A stretch of 64,000 bases of DNA from an uncultured Paracoccaceae bacterium. GTDB lineage: Bacteria; Pseudomonadota; Alphaproteobacteria; Rhodobacterales; Rhodobacteraceae. The notes beneath the pieces are model-generated. The model ran no database searches. It was not told the DNA's origin and was given only the letters and a program-made list of their open reading frames with translations. The position numbers were made by a program, and so were the translations under genes. Below, piece after piece: positions 18,002 through 26,891 of the stretch. Position 1 is the stretch's first letter; every line of letters starts with the position of its first letter. The DNA is taken from the NCBI GenBank assembly GCA_947494675.1, contig CANLVP010000001.1, positions 1,624,001-1,688,000 of the forward strand, read 5' to 3'.

Positions 18002-19267
18002 GTGGATCATTTTCTATATCGTGAGGGGGCCTTATGGGCCGAAGAGGTGCCAATCGCGGAGATTGCCGCAAGCGTTGGCACGCCGTTTTACGTCTATTCC
18101 GCAGCCACGCTTTTGCGGCACTTCACCCTGTTTGATGAGGCGCTTGAGGGCATGCCGCATCTGGTCTGCTTTGCGATGAAGTCCTGTTCCAACCTTGCCG
18201 TGCTCAAGTTGCTGGGCGACGCGGGCGCGGGCATGGATGTGGTGTCGGGCGGCGAGTATCTGCGCGCCAAGGCCGTCGGTGTTCCGGGTGAGCGTATCGT
18301 TTTTTCCGGGGTCGGTAAAACCGCGGCTGAGATGACTCTCGCGCTGGAAGGCGGAATCCGCCAGTTCAACGTCGAAAGCGAGCCCGAAATGGAGGTGCTG
18401 TCCGCCGTCGCCACCAAGTTGGGCAAGACAGCGCCGATCACGATCCGTGTGAACCCGGACGTTGACGCCAAAACCCACGCCAAGATCGCCACCGGCAAGT
18501 CCGAGAACAAGTTTGGCATTCCCATCGCCCGCGCGCGTGAGGTTTACGCCATGGCCGCGTCCTTGCCGGGGCTCAAGGTCATCGGGATCGATGTACATAT
18601 CGGCAGCCAGTTGACCGACCTCGCCCCGTTTGAAGCGGCCTATCAGAAGGTCGCCGAACTGACGGAGGTGCTGCGCGCCGATGGGCACGAGATCAGCCGC
18701 CTTGATCTGGGTGGTGGTCTGGGCATCCCCTATACCCGTTCGAACGAGGCACCCCCGCTGCCCACCGACTACGGCGCGCTGATCAAGCGCACTGTCGGCC
18801 ATCTGGGCTGCGAGATTGAGATTGAACCGGGCCGCCTGATTTCGGGCAACGCAGGTCTGATGGTGTCGGATGTCATCTACGTCAAAGAGGGCGCAGACCG
18901 GCAGTTCCTGATCATCGATGCGGCGATGAATGACTTGATTCGCCCCGCAATGTACGAGGCGCACCACGACATCATTCCGGTGGTGGAACCCGCGGCTGGT
19001 GCCGAACAGGTGCCCTATGACATCGTTGGGCCGATCTGTGAAAGCGGCGACACCTTTGCCAAGCAGCGTGTCATGCCACAAGTCGGGCCGGGTGATCTGG
19101 TCGCTTTCCGCTCTGCGGGCGCATATGGTGCCGTGATGTCGAGCGAATACAATTCGCGCCCCATGATCCCCGAAGTTCTGGTGCAAGGTGATCAATTTGC
19201 GGTTATCCGCCCACGTCCGACCTTTGACGAAATGCTTTCACGAGATACCATACCTACATGGTTATAG
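18002..19267 (+). CDS. lysA: diaminopimelate decarboxylase
   Basis: PLP enzyme converting meso-diaminopimelate to L-lysine and CO2, the final step of lysine synthesis. 421 residues. The PLP lysine lies in VCFAMKSCSNLAVLK (near residue 60); the HIGSQL, LGGGLGIPY and IEPGRLISGNAG motifs and the C-terminal CESGDTFAK (active-site Cys) are all present. The start is GTG at 18002, with GAGGGA 7 nt upstream. It follows the argH group after a short gap that contains a repeat element. Confidence 0.97.
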   Translation: MDHFLYREGALWAEEVPIAEIAASVGTPFYVYSAATLLRHFTLFDEALEGMPHLVCFAMKSCSNLAVLKLLGDAGAGMDVVSGGEYLRAKAVGVPGERIVFSGVGKTAAEMTLALEGGIRQFNVESEPEMEVLSAVATKLGKTAPITIRVNPDVDAKTHAKIATGKSENKFGIPIARAREVYAMAASLPGLKVIGIDVHIGSQLTDLAPFEAAYQKVAELTEVLRADGHEISRLDLGGGLGIPYTRSNEAPPLPTDYGALIKRTVGHLGCEIEIEPGRLISGNAGLMVSDVIYVKEGADRQFLIIDAAMNDLIRPAMYEAHHDIIPVVEPAAGAEQVPYDIVGPICESGDTFAKQRVMPQVGPGDLVAFRSAGAYGAVMSSEYNSRPMIPEVLVQGDQFAVIRPRPTFDEMLSRDTIPTWL

Positions 19268-19304
19268 CCGTTCCGGCTGAACCGCGAAAAATTGGAGAGG
19301 TCCG

Positions 19305-21944
19305 CTGACCCCACCGCCACCGTATCGCCACCTGAGGTGGCCCGTTGTTCTGACCCGTGCAGGCATGGGGGCAGAGGCATTGGTGCGCGCGTTTTGGCCG
19401 CTTTGGACCATCCTCTTTATCGTTACTGCACCGCTGTTCTTTGGCTGGCAGGATCAGGTCGGGGTTGAAGTCTTTTGGACCTTCGCCGTGGGATCAGTGC
19501 TGGCGCTGCTCGCGGCCCTTGCTTGGGGCGTGCGGCGCTTTCGCTGGCCGGACCGTGATGCTGCCGTGGCCCGCGTGGACGCGCAACTGCCGGGCAGGCC
19601 CATCGCCGCGATCACCGACCAGCAGGCCATCGGGTCTGGCGATCCCGCGTCAGAGGCCGTCTGGCGCGCGCATCTGGAACGCATGGAAGAACGCACGCGT
19701 GCCGCGAAAGCGGTCCAGCCGGATTTACGGGTGTCGCGTGCGGACCCTTATGGCCTGCGCTTTGTGGCGCTGCTGTTCTTTGTCTGCGCGGTGCTTTTCG
19801 GCTCTCTTTTGCGGGTGTCATCGGTCACCGACATCGCAACGGGCGGCGAGCAGACCCTTGTCACCGGCCCCGTTTGGGAGGGCTGGGTCACCCCGCCTGC
19901 CTACACCGGCAAGCCTACGATCTACCTTAACGACATCCCGCCCGGCCCCCTGCGCGTGGCGGATGGGTCGGAAATCACCTTGCGGCTTTATGGTGAGGTC
20001 GGCGCGCTGACCGTTGCGGAAACCGTCTCTGGCCGGGTTAGCGACATCGGTGCGGCGTCGGATGCGCAGCAGACCTTTGTGGTCAACACCTCTGGCACCC
20101 TGTCGATTGACGGCGAAAACGGTGCCGCGTGGGACATCACGCTGATCGAAGACGTCCTGCCGCTGGTCGAACTGACGGGCGGCGTGGAAGCGGACGCCAT
20201 GGGCGAGATGAGCCAGCCGTTTCTGGCGATGGACGACTATGGCGTGGAAAGCGGGACGGCGGAGATCGCCCTTGATCTGGCCAATTTGGACCGCCGCCAT
20301 GGACTGACGATTGACCCTGATCCCATTGAGCCGCTGCTGCTGGACCTGCCGATGCCCTTCAACGGTGACCGCACCGATTTTGAGGAATTCCTGATCGAAA
20401 ACCTGTCAGAGCATCCTCTGGCGAACCTGCCTGTGACGCTGACGCTGGATGTGACGGATGCCGCCGGTCAGGTGGGGCAGGCGGAGCCGGAACAGATGGT
20501 GCTGCCCGGACGGCGGTTCTTTCAGCCCACGGCCAAGGCGATCATCGAACAACGTCGCGACTTGATGTGGTCCAAGGCCAATGGCCCGCGCGTGGCACAG
20601 GTTTTGCGGGCGGTGTCACACCGGCCTGATGACCTGTTCACCAACGAAACCACCTATTTGCGCACCCGTGCGATCATTCGCCAACTTGAGCGGTTCAACG
20701 AATTTGGCCTAAGCGATGAGGGGCAGGCAGAGGTCGTGCAGGCGCTTTGGGACCTTGCGATTCAACTTGAGGATGGCACGCTGGCCGATGCCCGCGAACG
20801 CCTGCGCCGCGCGCAAGAGCGTCTGGAAGAGGCGATGCGCAACGGGGCCAGCGACGAAGAAATCGCCGAGCTGATGCAGGAATTGCGCGACGCGACCAAC
20901 GACTACATGCAGATGCTTGCCGATCAGATGGACCCCAATGAAGACGGCACCGATCAGGCCGACAACGGCGGCGAAACGATGGAGTTTGGGCAGGACGAGC
21001 TGCAAGCGCTCATGGATCGCATCCAGGAACTGATGGAAGAAGGCCGCATGGCCGAGGCGCAAGAACTGATGGAGCAGTTGAACCAACTGCTTGAAAACAT
21101 GCGCATCACCCAAGGCGAAGGCGGGCAAGGCGGGCCGCGCACACCGGGGCAACAGTCAATGCAGGACCTCGCCGAAACCCTGCGGGACCAGGAAGACCTG
21201 TCTGATGAGGCCTTCCGCGACCTGCAGGAGCAGGGCCGCGACCAGCAGGGGCAACAGGGCCAGCAGCAAGGGCAACAAGGCCAGGGCCAGCAAGGGCAGC
21301 AGCAGGGCCAACAGGGCCAAGGCCAGCAGGGTCAGCAACAAGGCCAGCAAGGTCAGGGCGGCGGCACCGGGCAAGACGGTCAGCAGGGTCAGCAAGGTGA
21401 CAACGGACAGGGCGGCGAAGGGTCGGGCAACGCACCGGACGGGCGGTCCTTGGCCGAACGCCAGCAAGCGTTGCGCGATGAACTGGCCCGCCAACGCGGC
21501 AACCTGCCCTCTTTGGATGGTGAAGCCGGTGAGATCGCGCGCGATTCCCTTGATCGGGCCGAAGGTGCTATGGAAGGGGCCGAGGACGCCTTGCGAGAAG
21601 GTGATCTTGCCGAAGCCATCGACCGGCAGGCCGAAGCCATGAACGCGCTGCGCAACGGCATGCGGTCACTGGGCGAAGCCTTGGCGCAGAACCAGAACAC
21701 CGAACCCGGCCAAGGCAACGCTGAAGGTGACGTGGCGGGTCGTCCAACCCCGGGCCAACGCGATCCGCTTGGCCGTCAGATGGGAAACACCGGGCAATTT
21801 GGCACCGATGAAAACCTGCTTCAGGGCGAGGACGTCTATCGCCGCGCCGAAGAACTTTTGGGCGAAATTCGCCGCCGGTCTGCCGAACAGGACCGTCCCG
21901 AGGTGGAAAAAGACTATTTGCGCCGCTTGCTCGACCGGTTCTAG
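19305..21944 (+). CDS. DUF4175 / TIGR02302 family membrane protein
   Basis: A large protein (859-879 residues) of an alphaproteobacterial family of unknown function. Two or three TM helices lie in the first 170 residues (FWPLWTILFIVTAPLFFG; FVALLFFVCAVLFGSLL), followed by a beta-rich domain, long acidic/Gln-rich helices (about 500-600), a Gln/Gly tandem-repeat tract (about 630-700) and a helical C-terminus with YRRAEELLGEIRRRS. The first in-frame ATG is 19365, but the 20 codons before it read like coding sequence (HLRWPVVLTRAG) and a GGAGAGG site precedes a CTG at 19305; no ATG, GTG or TTG exists between that frame's last stop codon and 19365. The CTG start is inferred. Confidence 0.85.
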   Translation: MTPPPPYRHLRWPVVLTRAGMGAEALVRAFWPLWTILFIVTAPLFFGWQDQVGVEVFWTFAVGSVLALLAALAWGVRRFRWPDRDAAVARVDAQLPGRPIAAITDQQAIGSGDPASEAVWRAHLERMEERTRAAKAVQPDLRVSRADPYGLRFVALLFFVCAVLFGSLLRVSSVTDIATGGEQTLVTGPVWEGWVTPPAYTGKPTIYLNDIPPGPLRVADGSEITLRLYGEVGALTVAETVSGRVSDIGAASDAQQTFVVNTSGTLSIDGENGAAWDITLIEDVLPLVELTGGVEADAMGEMSQPFLAMDDYGVESGTAEIALDLANLDRRHGLTIDPDPIEPLLLDLPMPFNGDRTDFEEFLIENLSEHPLANLPVTLTLDVTDAAGQVGQAEPEQMVLPGRRFFQPTAKAIIEQRRDLMWSKANGPRVAQVLRAVSHRPDDLFTNETTYLRTRAIIRQLERFNEFGLSDEGQAEVVQALWDLAIQLEDGTLADARERLRRAQERLEEAMRNGASDEEIAELMQELRDATNDYMQMLADQMDPNEDGTDQADNGGETMEFGQDELQALMDRIQELMEEGRMAEAQELMEQLNQLLENMRITQGEGGQGGPRTPGQQSMQDLAETLRDQEDLSDEAFRDLQEQGRDQQGQQGQQQGQQGQGQQGQQQGQQGQGQQGQQQGQQGQGGGTGQDGQQGQQGDNGQGGEGSGNAPDGRSLAERQQALRDELARQRGNLPSLDGEAGEIARDSLDRAEGAMEGAEDALREGDLAEAIDRQAEAMNALRNGMRSLGEALAQNQNTEPGQGNAEGDVAGRPTPGQRDPLGRQMGNTGQFGTDENLLQGEDVYRRAEELLGEIRRRSAEQDRPEVEKDYLRRLLDRF
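21238..21420 (+). repeat. coding Gln/Gly microsatellite-like tract
   Basis: Within the DUF4175 gene, about 180 bp consist of near-tandem CAGCAAGGGCAA/CAGGGCCAG-type codons, giving repeats such as GQQGQQQGQQGQ. Synonymous codons vary (CAG/CAA, GGC/GGG/GGT), so the peptide repeat is conserved better than the DNA repeat. It probably forms a flexible linker between the helical regions. Confidence 0.85.
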
Positions 21945-22783
21945 GCGTCTGGCCCCTCAAGGCGCACCAGCAGCTTTTGCATCTGCACGTCAAACCAAAT
22001 GCGCAGCTTATCCACGGCGCTGACATAGGCGTTCAACGCCCCTTCAACGGCGGGGACCGTCGCGCTGATCTGCTCGGCAAAGACATAGATCGCCACCAGA
22101 ATCGCGATGATTAGCAACACGCCAAAGAACCCGAACCGGAAGCCGCGCCGCTCTTCTGCTTCTTCCTCTTCGGGCAGGGGCGGTGGTGCGTCGCGCTCCG
22201 ATTCCGAGCGCAATGTCGCGTTGATATCGTCGATATCCGGCAACAGCTCTTTGCGCGATCCCGCGACCGTCGCAGCAACCGCTGCCGTGATCCCATCCGG
22301 GGCCTCTTCGCCTTTCAGTCGGGAAATCCGTTCCGCGGATTCCGCCTTTTTGGCTTCGGTCATGGTGGGCATGTCATCCAGCCCAAAGTCGCTTTGGCTT
22401 TCCAATCCGCTTTGCGCCTCAGCCGCGCGGTTCGCTTCTTCGCGGGCGGCCTCCTCGCGGAGGATATCAGCAATCGAGGTATCAAGCGGTTGGCGCCTTG
22501 GCGTGTCGTGCTGTGGCGCGGGGGCCAGCGCCTCGTCATCTTCTTCGGGTGCTGGTTCTGGTTCCACCTCGGGCTCAGGCTCAGGCGGCAAGTCCGGGGC
22601 GGTCTCTTCCACCGCTTCCTCAACGGGATCAGCCAGCAATTCCTCTTCGGCAGCCACCGACGCGCCGGGGCTTTCAAACCATGTGTGACCGCAATTTGAA
22701 CACTGAACATCGCGACCCTGCGTCGGGATCACGTCATCCGAAACCTCGTACTGTGCACCGCAATTGGGGCATATCAGTCGCAT
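21941..22783 (-). CDS. zinc-ribbon (MJ0042-type) membrane protein
   Basis: 280 residues. The N-terminus is a zinc ribbon with two CxxC knuckles: ICPNCGAQYEVSDDVIPTQG and VQCSNCGHTWFE. A long acidic Pro/Glu-rich disordered region (about 45-100) and a charged helical section follow, then one TM helix near residues 212-235 (FGVLLIIAILVAIYVFAEQI) and a short C-terminal domain ending in a predicted helix. Role unknown. It is divergent from ftsE and convergent with the DUF4175 gene (4-nt overlap). Confidence 0.85.
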   Translation of the reverse strand: MRLICPNCGAQYEVSDDVIPTQGRDVQCSNCGHTWFESPGASVAAEEELLADPVEEAVEETAPDLPPEPEPEVEPEPAPEEDDEALAPAPQHDTPRRQPLDTSIADILREEAAREEANRAAEAQSGLESQSDFGLDDMPTMTEAKKAESAERISRLKGEEAPDGITAAVAATVAGSRKELLPDIDDINATLRSESERDAPPPLPEEEEAEERRGFRFGFFGVLLIIAILVAIYVFAEQISATVPAVEGALNAYVSAVDKLRIWFDVQMQKLLVRLEGPDA

Positions 22784-22935
22784 CTTGTCTGTCCTCGCGG
22801 CCTGCCAACCGCCTCTTGTTCAAGGCATTGTTGAGCATTTGTTAACAATGTCCGGGGGGAACGCAAAGGATTTGCACGCCCCGAGCCTGCGTTATGATTG
22901 TAACCTGTTGCAGATTTGGGCAAAACAGGCGGGTA

Positions 22936-23628
22936 ATGGGCGGGGGCAACAACGTGATCGAGCTTGAAGGAGTGGCGTATAGCTACGGCGGGGCAGAGCT
23001 TTTTGCCCAACTCAACCTGTCGCTTGCACCGGGATCGTTCCATTTTCTGACCGGGCCATCGGGCGCGGGAAAGACCACACTGCTTAAACTTTGCTACGGC
23101 GAATTGCTGGCGACCTCTGGCCAGGTCCGGCTTTTTGGAGAAGACGCCGCAGCCTTGCCGCGTGATGGCGTCGCGATGATCCGCCGCCGGATTGGCGTGG
23201 TGCATCAGGATTGCCAGTTCCTTGACCACCTACCGCTGTCCGAAAACGTCGCACTGCCGCTGAAGGTCGCTGGCCGCGAGGATGAGACCGATGGCAACCT
23301 TGATGATCTGCTGGGCTGGGTCGGGCTGAAGGCGCAGGCGAACCAGACCCCGCCGCAGCTGTCAGGCGGCGAACGACAGCGGGCCGCTCTGGCACGGGCG
23401 GTCATCATGTCGCCCGATGTGATCATCGCGGACGAACCCACCGGCAACGTCGATTGGGAGATGTCGCAGCGCTTGCTCACATTGCTCGTTGAACTCAACA
23501 AGATGGGTAAAACCGTGTTGATCGCCACCCACGATTTGAACCTGATCCGCACGGCCAAGAACCATGTCAGCGCGCGGGTGCTGCGCCTCAAAGATCGCAA
23601 ATTGCAGCTTGCGGGGGCCGAGTTATGA
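22936..23628 (+). CDS. ftsE: cell division ATP-binding protein FtsE
   Basis: ABC-type ATPase that with FtsX couples the divisome to peptidoglycan hydrolases at the septum. Walker A GPSGAGKTTLLKL, signature LSGGERQRAALARAV, Walker B VIIADEPTGNVDW and switch His in IATHD are intact. The start is ATG at 22936 (230 residues); GTG at 22954, just before IELEGVAYSYGG, is an alternative matching many homologues. It opens a four-gene unit with ATGA overlaps. Confidence 0.95.
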   Translation: MGGGNNVIELEGVAYSYGGAELFAQLNLSLAPGSFHFLTGPSGAGKTTLLKLCYGELLATSGQVRLFGEDAAALPRDGVAMIRRRIGVVHQDCQFLDHLPLSENVALPLKVAGREDETDGNLDDLLGWVGLKAQANQTPPQLSGGERQRAALARAVIMSPDVIIADEPTGNVDWEMSQRLLTLLVELNKMGKTVLIATHDLNLIRTAKNHVSARVLRLKDRKLQLAGAEL

Positions 23629-24530
23629 GGTTTGATCCCCGCCAGCTTCTTGATTTGATCATCGGCGATCCGCAAGCCGACCGCGCTGTGCCGCCGACCG
23701 GATTTACCGCGCGCCTCACCGTCTTTACCGCAGCCGCGATGGCGTTTCTGGCAGTCTTTGCCATGGCCCTGTCGATGGCGACCGGTCGCCTTGCCGACCG
23801 CTGGTCAGAGGAATTGGCCCGCACATCAACCCTGCGCATTTCGGCCCCAGCCGATCAGGTCGCAGCCCAGACGCGCGCCGCCATTGCGGTGTTGGAAACC
23901 ACACCCGGCGTCGCCGCCGCCCGCGCGCTTACGCCTGACGAACAACGCAGCTTGTTGGAGCCTTGGTTTGGTCCCGGCCTCCCGATTGAGGCGCTGCCAA
24001 TCCCGCAATTGGTTGAAATCATTGAAGATGGCGCGGGCTACGACGCGACCGGCCTGCGCGCGCGATTGCAGGCCGAAGTGCCCGGTGCCGTGCTTGACGA
24101 CCACACCCGTTGGCGCGAGCCGCTGATCTCAGCCGCCGGGCGATTGCGGTCGCTGGGGTGGTTCGCGATCCTTCTGATCGGCGCTGCCACCGCTGCAATG
24201 ATCACCCTTGCCGCGCAATCGGCCTTGGCGGCCAACGCGCAGGTGATCCGCGTGATGCGCCTTGTCGGGGCAGAGGATACCTATATCGCCCGCGCCTTTG
24301 TGCGACGCTTCACCTCGCGCGCGTTTCTGGGTGCCTTGGGTGGAACCGTGATCGGCATGATCGCGGTTGCTGTGCTGCCCAATGGCGACGACGTGGGCGG
24401 ATTTCTGACCGACCTTGGCTTTCGCGGGCTTGGCTGGTTTTGGCCGCTGTGTGTGCCGCCCTTGGCCGCTATCGTCGCCTATTTCGCCACACGGGCCGCG
24501 GCGCTGCGGACATTGAAGGAACAATCATGA
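23625..24530 (+). CDS. ftsX: cell division protein FtsX
   Basis: Integral membrane partner of FtsE; 301 residues. TM1 near residues 28-50, a periplasmic domain to about 165, then three TM helices (FAILLIGAATAAMITLAAQ; FLGALGGTVIGMIAVAVL; FWPLCVPPLAAIVAYFATRAA), the FtsX topology. The ATG overlaps the ftsE stop codon (ATGA), and its own stop codon overlaps the next start. Confidence 0.93.
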   Translation: MRFDPRQLLDLIIGDPQADRAVPPTGFTARLTVFTAAAMAFLAVFAMALSMATGRLADRWSEELARTSTLRISAPADQVAAQTRAAIAVLETTPGVAAARALTPDEQRSLLEPWFGPGLPIEALPIPQLVEIIEDGAGYDATGLRARLQAEVPGAVLDDHTRWREPLISAAGRLRSLGWFAILLIGAATAAMITLAAQSALAANAQVIRVMRLVGAEDTYIARAFVRRFTSRAFLGALGGTVIGMIAVAVLPNGDDVGGFLTDLGFRGLGWFWPLCVPPLAAIVAYFATRAAALRTLKEQS

Positions 24531-25255
24531 TGTATGCGATTCAATGGCTCCGCTCGCTGGTCTTCAACGCGATGATGTATGTGATGATGCTGTTCGTGGG
24601 GCTTGCCTATCTGCCTTGGGCCATCGTCTCGCCCGATGGGGCGCTGGCAGGCTGTCACCGCTACTGTGTGATCGTGCGCTGGATGGCCGGTTGGATGATC
24701 GGGCTGCGGACCGAAGTGCGCGGCACGCCCCCGACGGATGAGGTGATGATCGCCGCCAAGCACCAATCGTTTCTCGACGTGATCGTGATCTTCGGCTCTG
24801 TCCCGCGCGGCAAGTTCATCATGAAAGCGATCCTGAAATACGCGCCGATCCTGGGCTGGTTCGGCCTGCGTATCGGCTGCGTTCCGGTTGATCGCGGCAA
24901 GCGTGGTGCGGCGATCAAGCGGATGTTGTCGGACGTCCAATCGGGAAAGATCCAGGGTGGTCAGCTGATCATCTATCCGCAAGGCACCCGCGTAGCACCG
25001 GGCGTCAAAGCGCCTTACAAGGCGGGGACCGCAGCGCTTTATGGCCAACTCAACCAGCCCTGCGTGCCGGTTGCGACCAATATCGGGGTGTTCTGGCCCA
25101 AGCGTGGCGTCTACCGCAAGCCCGGCAATGCGGTGATCGAGTTTTTGCCGCCCATCGCGCCGGGCCTTGCGAATGATGAATTTCTGGCGCGGCTGGAAAG
25201 CGACATCGAAGGCCATTCCAACCGGTTGAATGCCGAGGCGGGGTTCACAGGATGA
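24527..25255 (+). CDS. 1-acyl-sn-glycerol-3-phosphate acyltransferase (PlsC-like)
   Basis: A 242-residue membrane acyltransferase of phospholipid synthesis. Block I is AKHQSFLDVIVIF (H-x4-D, near residues 83-88) and the block III equivalent is IYPQGTRVAPG, where the usual Glu of FPEGTR is Gln. An N-terminal TM helix (about 10-35) anchors it. It is translationally coupled to ftsX by overlap, linking membrane lipid synthesis to a division operon. ATG codons at 24527 and 24530 are both usable. Confidence 0.9.
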   Translation: MMYAIQWLRSLVFNAMMYVMMLFVGLAYLPWAIVSPDGALAGCHRYCVIVRWMAGWMIGLRTEVRGTPPTDEVMIAAKHQSFLDVIVIFGSVPRGKFIMKAILKYAPILGWFGLRIGCVPVDRGKRGAAIKRMLSDVQSGKIQGGQLIIYPQGTRVAPGVKAPYKAGTAALYGQLNQPCVPVATNIGVFWPKRGVYRKPGNAVIEFLPPIAPGLANDEFLARLESDIEGHSNRLNAEAGFTG

Positions 25256-25857
25256 CAGGCAAGATCACCGACATCGCGACGCTTGAGGGGCTTTACGGCA
25301 CGCCCGGCAAAGCCTCGACCATCAAGGTCACCGATCATCTGACTCCAGCCTATCGTAAGTGGATCATGCGCAGCCGGTTTTGTGTGCTGACGACTGTAGG
25401 ACCCGATGGCACCGACGGCAGCCCGCGTGGGGACGATGGTTCGGTGGTGCAGGAGCTGGACGCGCGCACCCTGTTGATGCCGGATTGGCGCGGCAATAAC
25501 CGCATGGATTCATTGCGCAATATCGTCACCGATGGCCGCGTCAGCCTGATGTTCATGGTGCCCGGTGCCAACAATGTGATGCGCATCAATGGCCAGGCAG
25601 AGCTGACCGTGGACCCCGACATGCTTGCACGGTTTGACGACAAGGGCCGTTTGCCGCGCTCTGTCATCGTGGTCCACATCGCCGAAGTTTACAGCCAATG
25701 CGCTCGTGCCGTGATGCGGTCAGAGATTTGGACATCGGGCGATCAAAGCGCGGGCCTTCCCACCGTCGGCGATATGCTGGCAGAGGTTGAGGCCGGATTT
25801 GACGGTGCCGCCTATGACGCGGAATGGCCTGAACGGGCCGCCAAAACTATGTGGTAG
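25252..25857 (+). CDS. PPOX-class flavin-dependent protein (MSMEG_1061-like)
   Basis: A 201-residue split-barrel protein of the pyridoxamine-phosphate-oxidase superfamily, probably binding FMN or F420-like flavin. FCVLTTVGPDGTDGSPRGDD and LLMPDWRGNNRMDSLRNI are typical of the subgroup. It overlaps the plsC-like stop codon (ATGA) and is the last gene of the ftsE-ftsX-plsC unit. The true substrate is unknown. Confidence 0.88.
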   Translation: MTGKITDIATLEGLYGTPGKASTIKVTDHLTPAYRKWIMRSRFCVLTTVGPDGTDGSPRGDDGSVVQELDARTLLMPDWRGNNRMDSLRNIVTDGRVSLMFMVPGANNVMRINGQAELTVDPDMLARFDDKGRLPRSVIVVHIAEVYSQCARAVMRSEIWTSGDQSAGLPTVGDMLAEVEAGFDGAAYDAEWPERAAKTMW

Positions 25858-25858
25858 A

Positions 25859-26824
25859 TCAGGCTGCAAGGCCTTTTGACCCAAGGTCGAGATATTTCGC
25901 ACGCCGATCCGCGCGGACCTTTTCGGGGCTTTGCGATGATAGTTCGAGCAGCATGGCTTCAATCGCAGATCCGACGTTTTTGATGGTCAGATCACGGTCG
26001 CGATGTGCGCCGCCAAGCGGTTCGGGAATGATCCGATCACAGACCCCGATTTCCTTGAGATCCTTGGCGGTCAGGCGCAGGGCTTCTGCCGCTTCGCGCA
26101 TTTTTTCCGCGTCTTTCCAAAGGATTGAGGCGCAGCCCTCGGGGCTGATCACCGAATAGATTGAGTGATCCAGCATCGCCACACGGTTGGCCGTGGCAAA
26201 GGCGACAGCGCCGCCTGAACCGCCTTCACCGATCACAATCGAAATCAGCGGCACGCCAAGCTCTAGGCATTTTTCGGTGGACCGCGCGATGGCCTCGGAT
26301 TGGCCGCGTTCTTCGGCCCCTTTGCCGGGGTAAGCGCCAGGCGTGTCAACAAGGGTGATCACGGGCAGGCCAAAGCGGTCGGCAAGGCCCATCAGGCGGA
26401 TCGCCTTGCGGTAACCTTCGGGGCGGGCCATGCCGAAATTGCGTTCAATCCGGGACTTGGTATCGCTGCCTTTTTCATGGCCGATCACCATAACTGGCTG
26501 CCCGTCAAAACGCGCAAAACCGCCCATGACAGCGTGATCGTCGGCAAAGTTCCGATCACCCGCAAGCGGGGTATATTCGGTAAACAAAGCGTTAATGTAG
26601 TCTTGGCAATGAGGGCGCTGCGGATGCCGCGCGACCTGACATTTGCGCCAGGGTGTCAGCCCCTCGTATAGCGATTTCAGCAGGTCCTGCGCCTTGCGAT
26701 CAAGGGCGGACGCCTCTTTCTCGACGTCCATATCTTCGTTTTCGCGTGCCATCGCGCGCAGTTCTTCGGCTTTGCCTTCAATTTCGGCCAAAGGTTTTTC
26801 GAAATCGAGATATTGCGTCATCAA
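25859..26824 (-). CDS. accA: acetyl-CoA carboxylase carboxyltransferase, alpha subunit
   Basis: One half of the biotin-dependent carboxyltransferase that forms malonyl-CoA for fatty acid synthesis. 321 residues, full length. The N-terminal [18 protein letters not shown] and core segments DPKS-like [24 protein letters not shown] (split here as [12 protein letters not shown] and [11 protein letters not shown]), DTPGAYPG and [13 protein letters not shown] are characteristic. It ends 1 nt from the convergent PPOX gene. accD is not in the window. Confidence 0.97.
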   Translation of the reverse strand: MMTQYLDFEKPLAEIEGKAEELRAMARENEDMDVEKEASALDRKAQDLLKSLYEGLTPWRKCQVARHPQRPHCQDYINALFTEYTPLAGDRNFADDHAVMGGFARFDGQPVMVIGHEKGSDTKSRIERNFGMARPEGYRKAIRLMGLADRFGLPVITLVDTPGAYPGKGAEERGQSEAIARSTEKCLELGVPLISIVIGEGGSGGAVAFATANRVAMLDHSIYSVISPEGCASILWKDAEKMREAAEALRLTAKDLKEIGVCDRIIPEPLGGAHRDRDLTIKNVGSAIEAMLLELSSQSPEKVRADRRAKYLDLGSKGLAA

Positions 26825-26891
26825 TTACCCCTGCTGCGGTTCCTGCCCGATATAAAGGTCCGCGGGGTCAATTTGCAATGTAGAAGGCAGA

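Noticed and set aside
22826-22850. Inverted repeat CATTGTT / AACAATG with 11-nt spacer between the zinc-ribbon and ftsE genes
   Set aside because: Only 7-bp arms and no second copy seen; too weak to call an operator.
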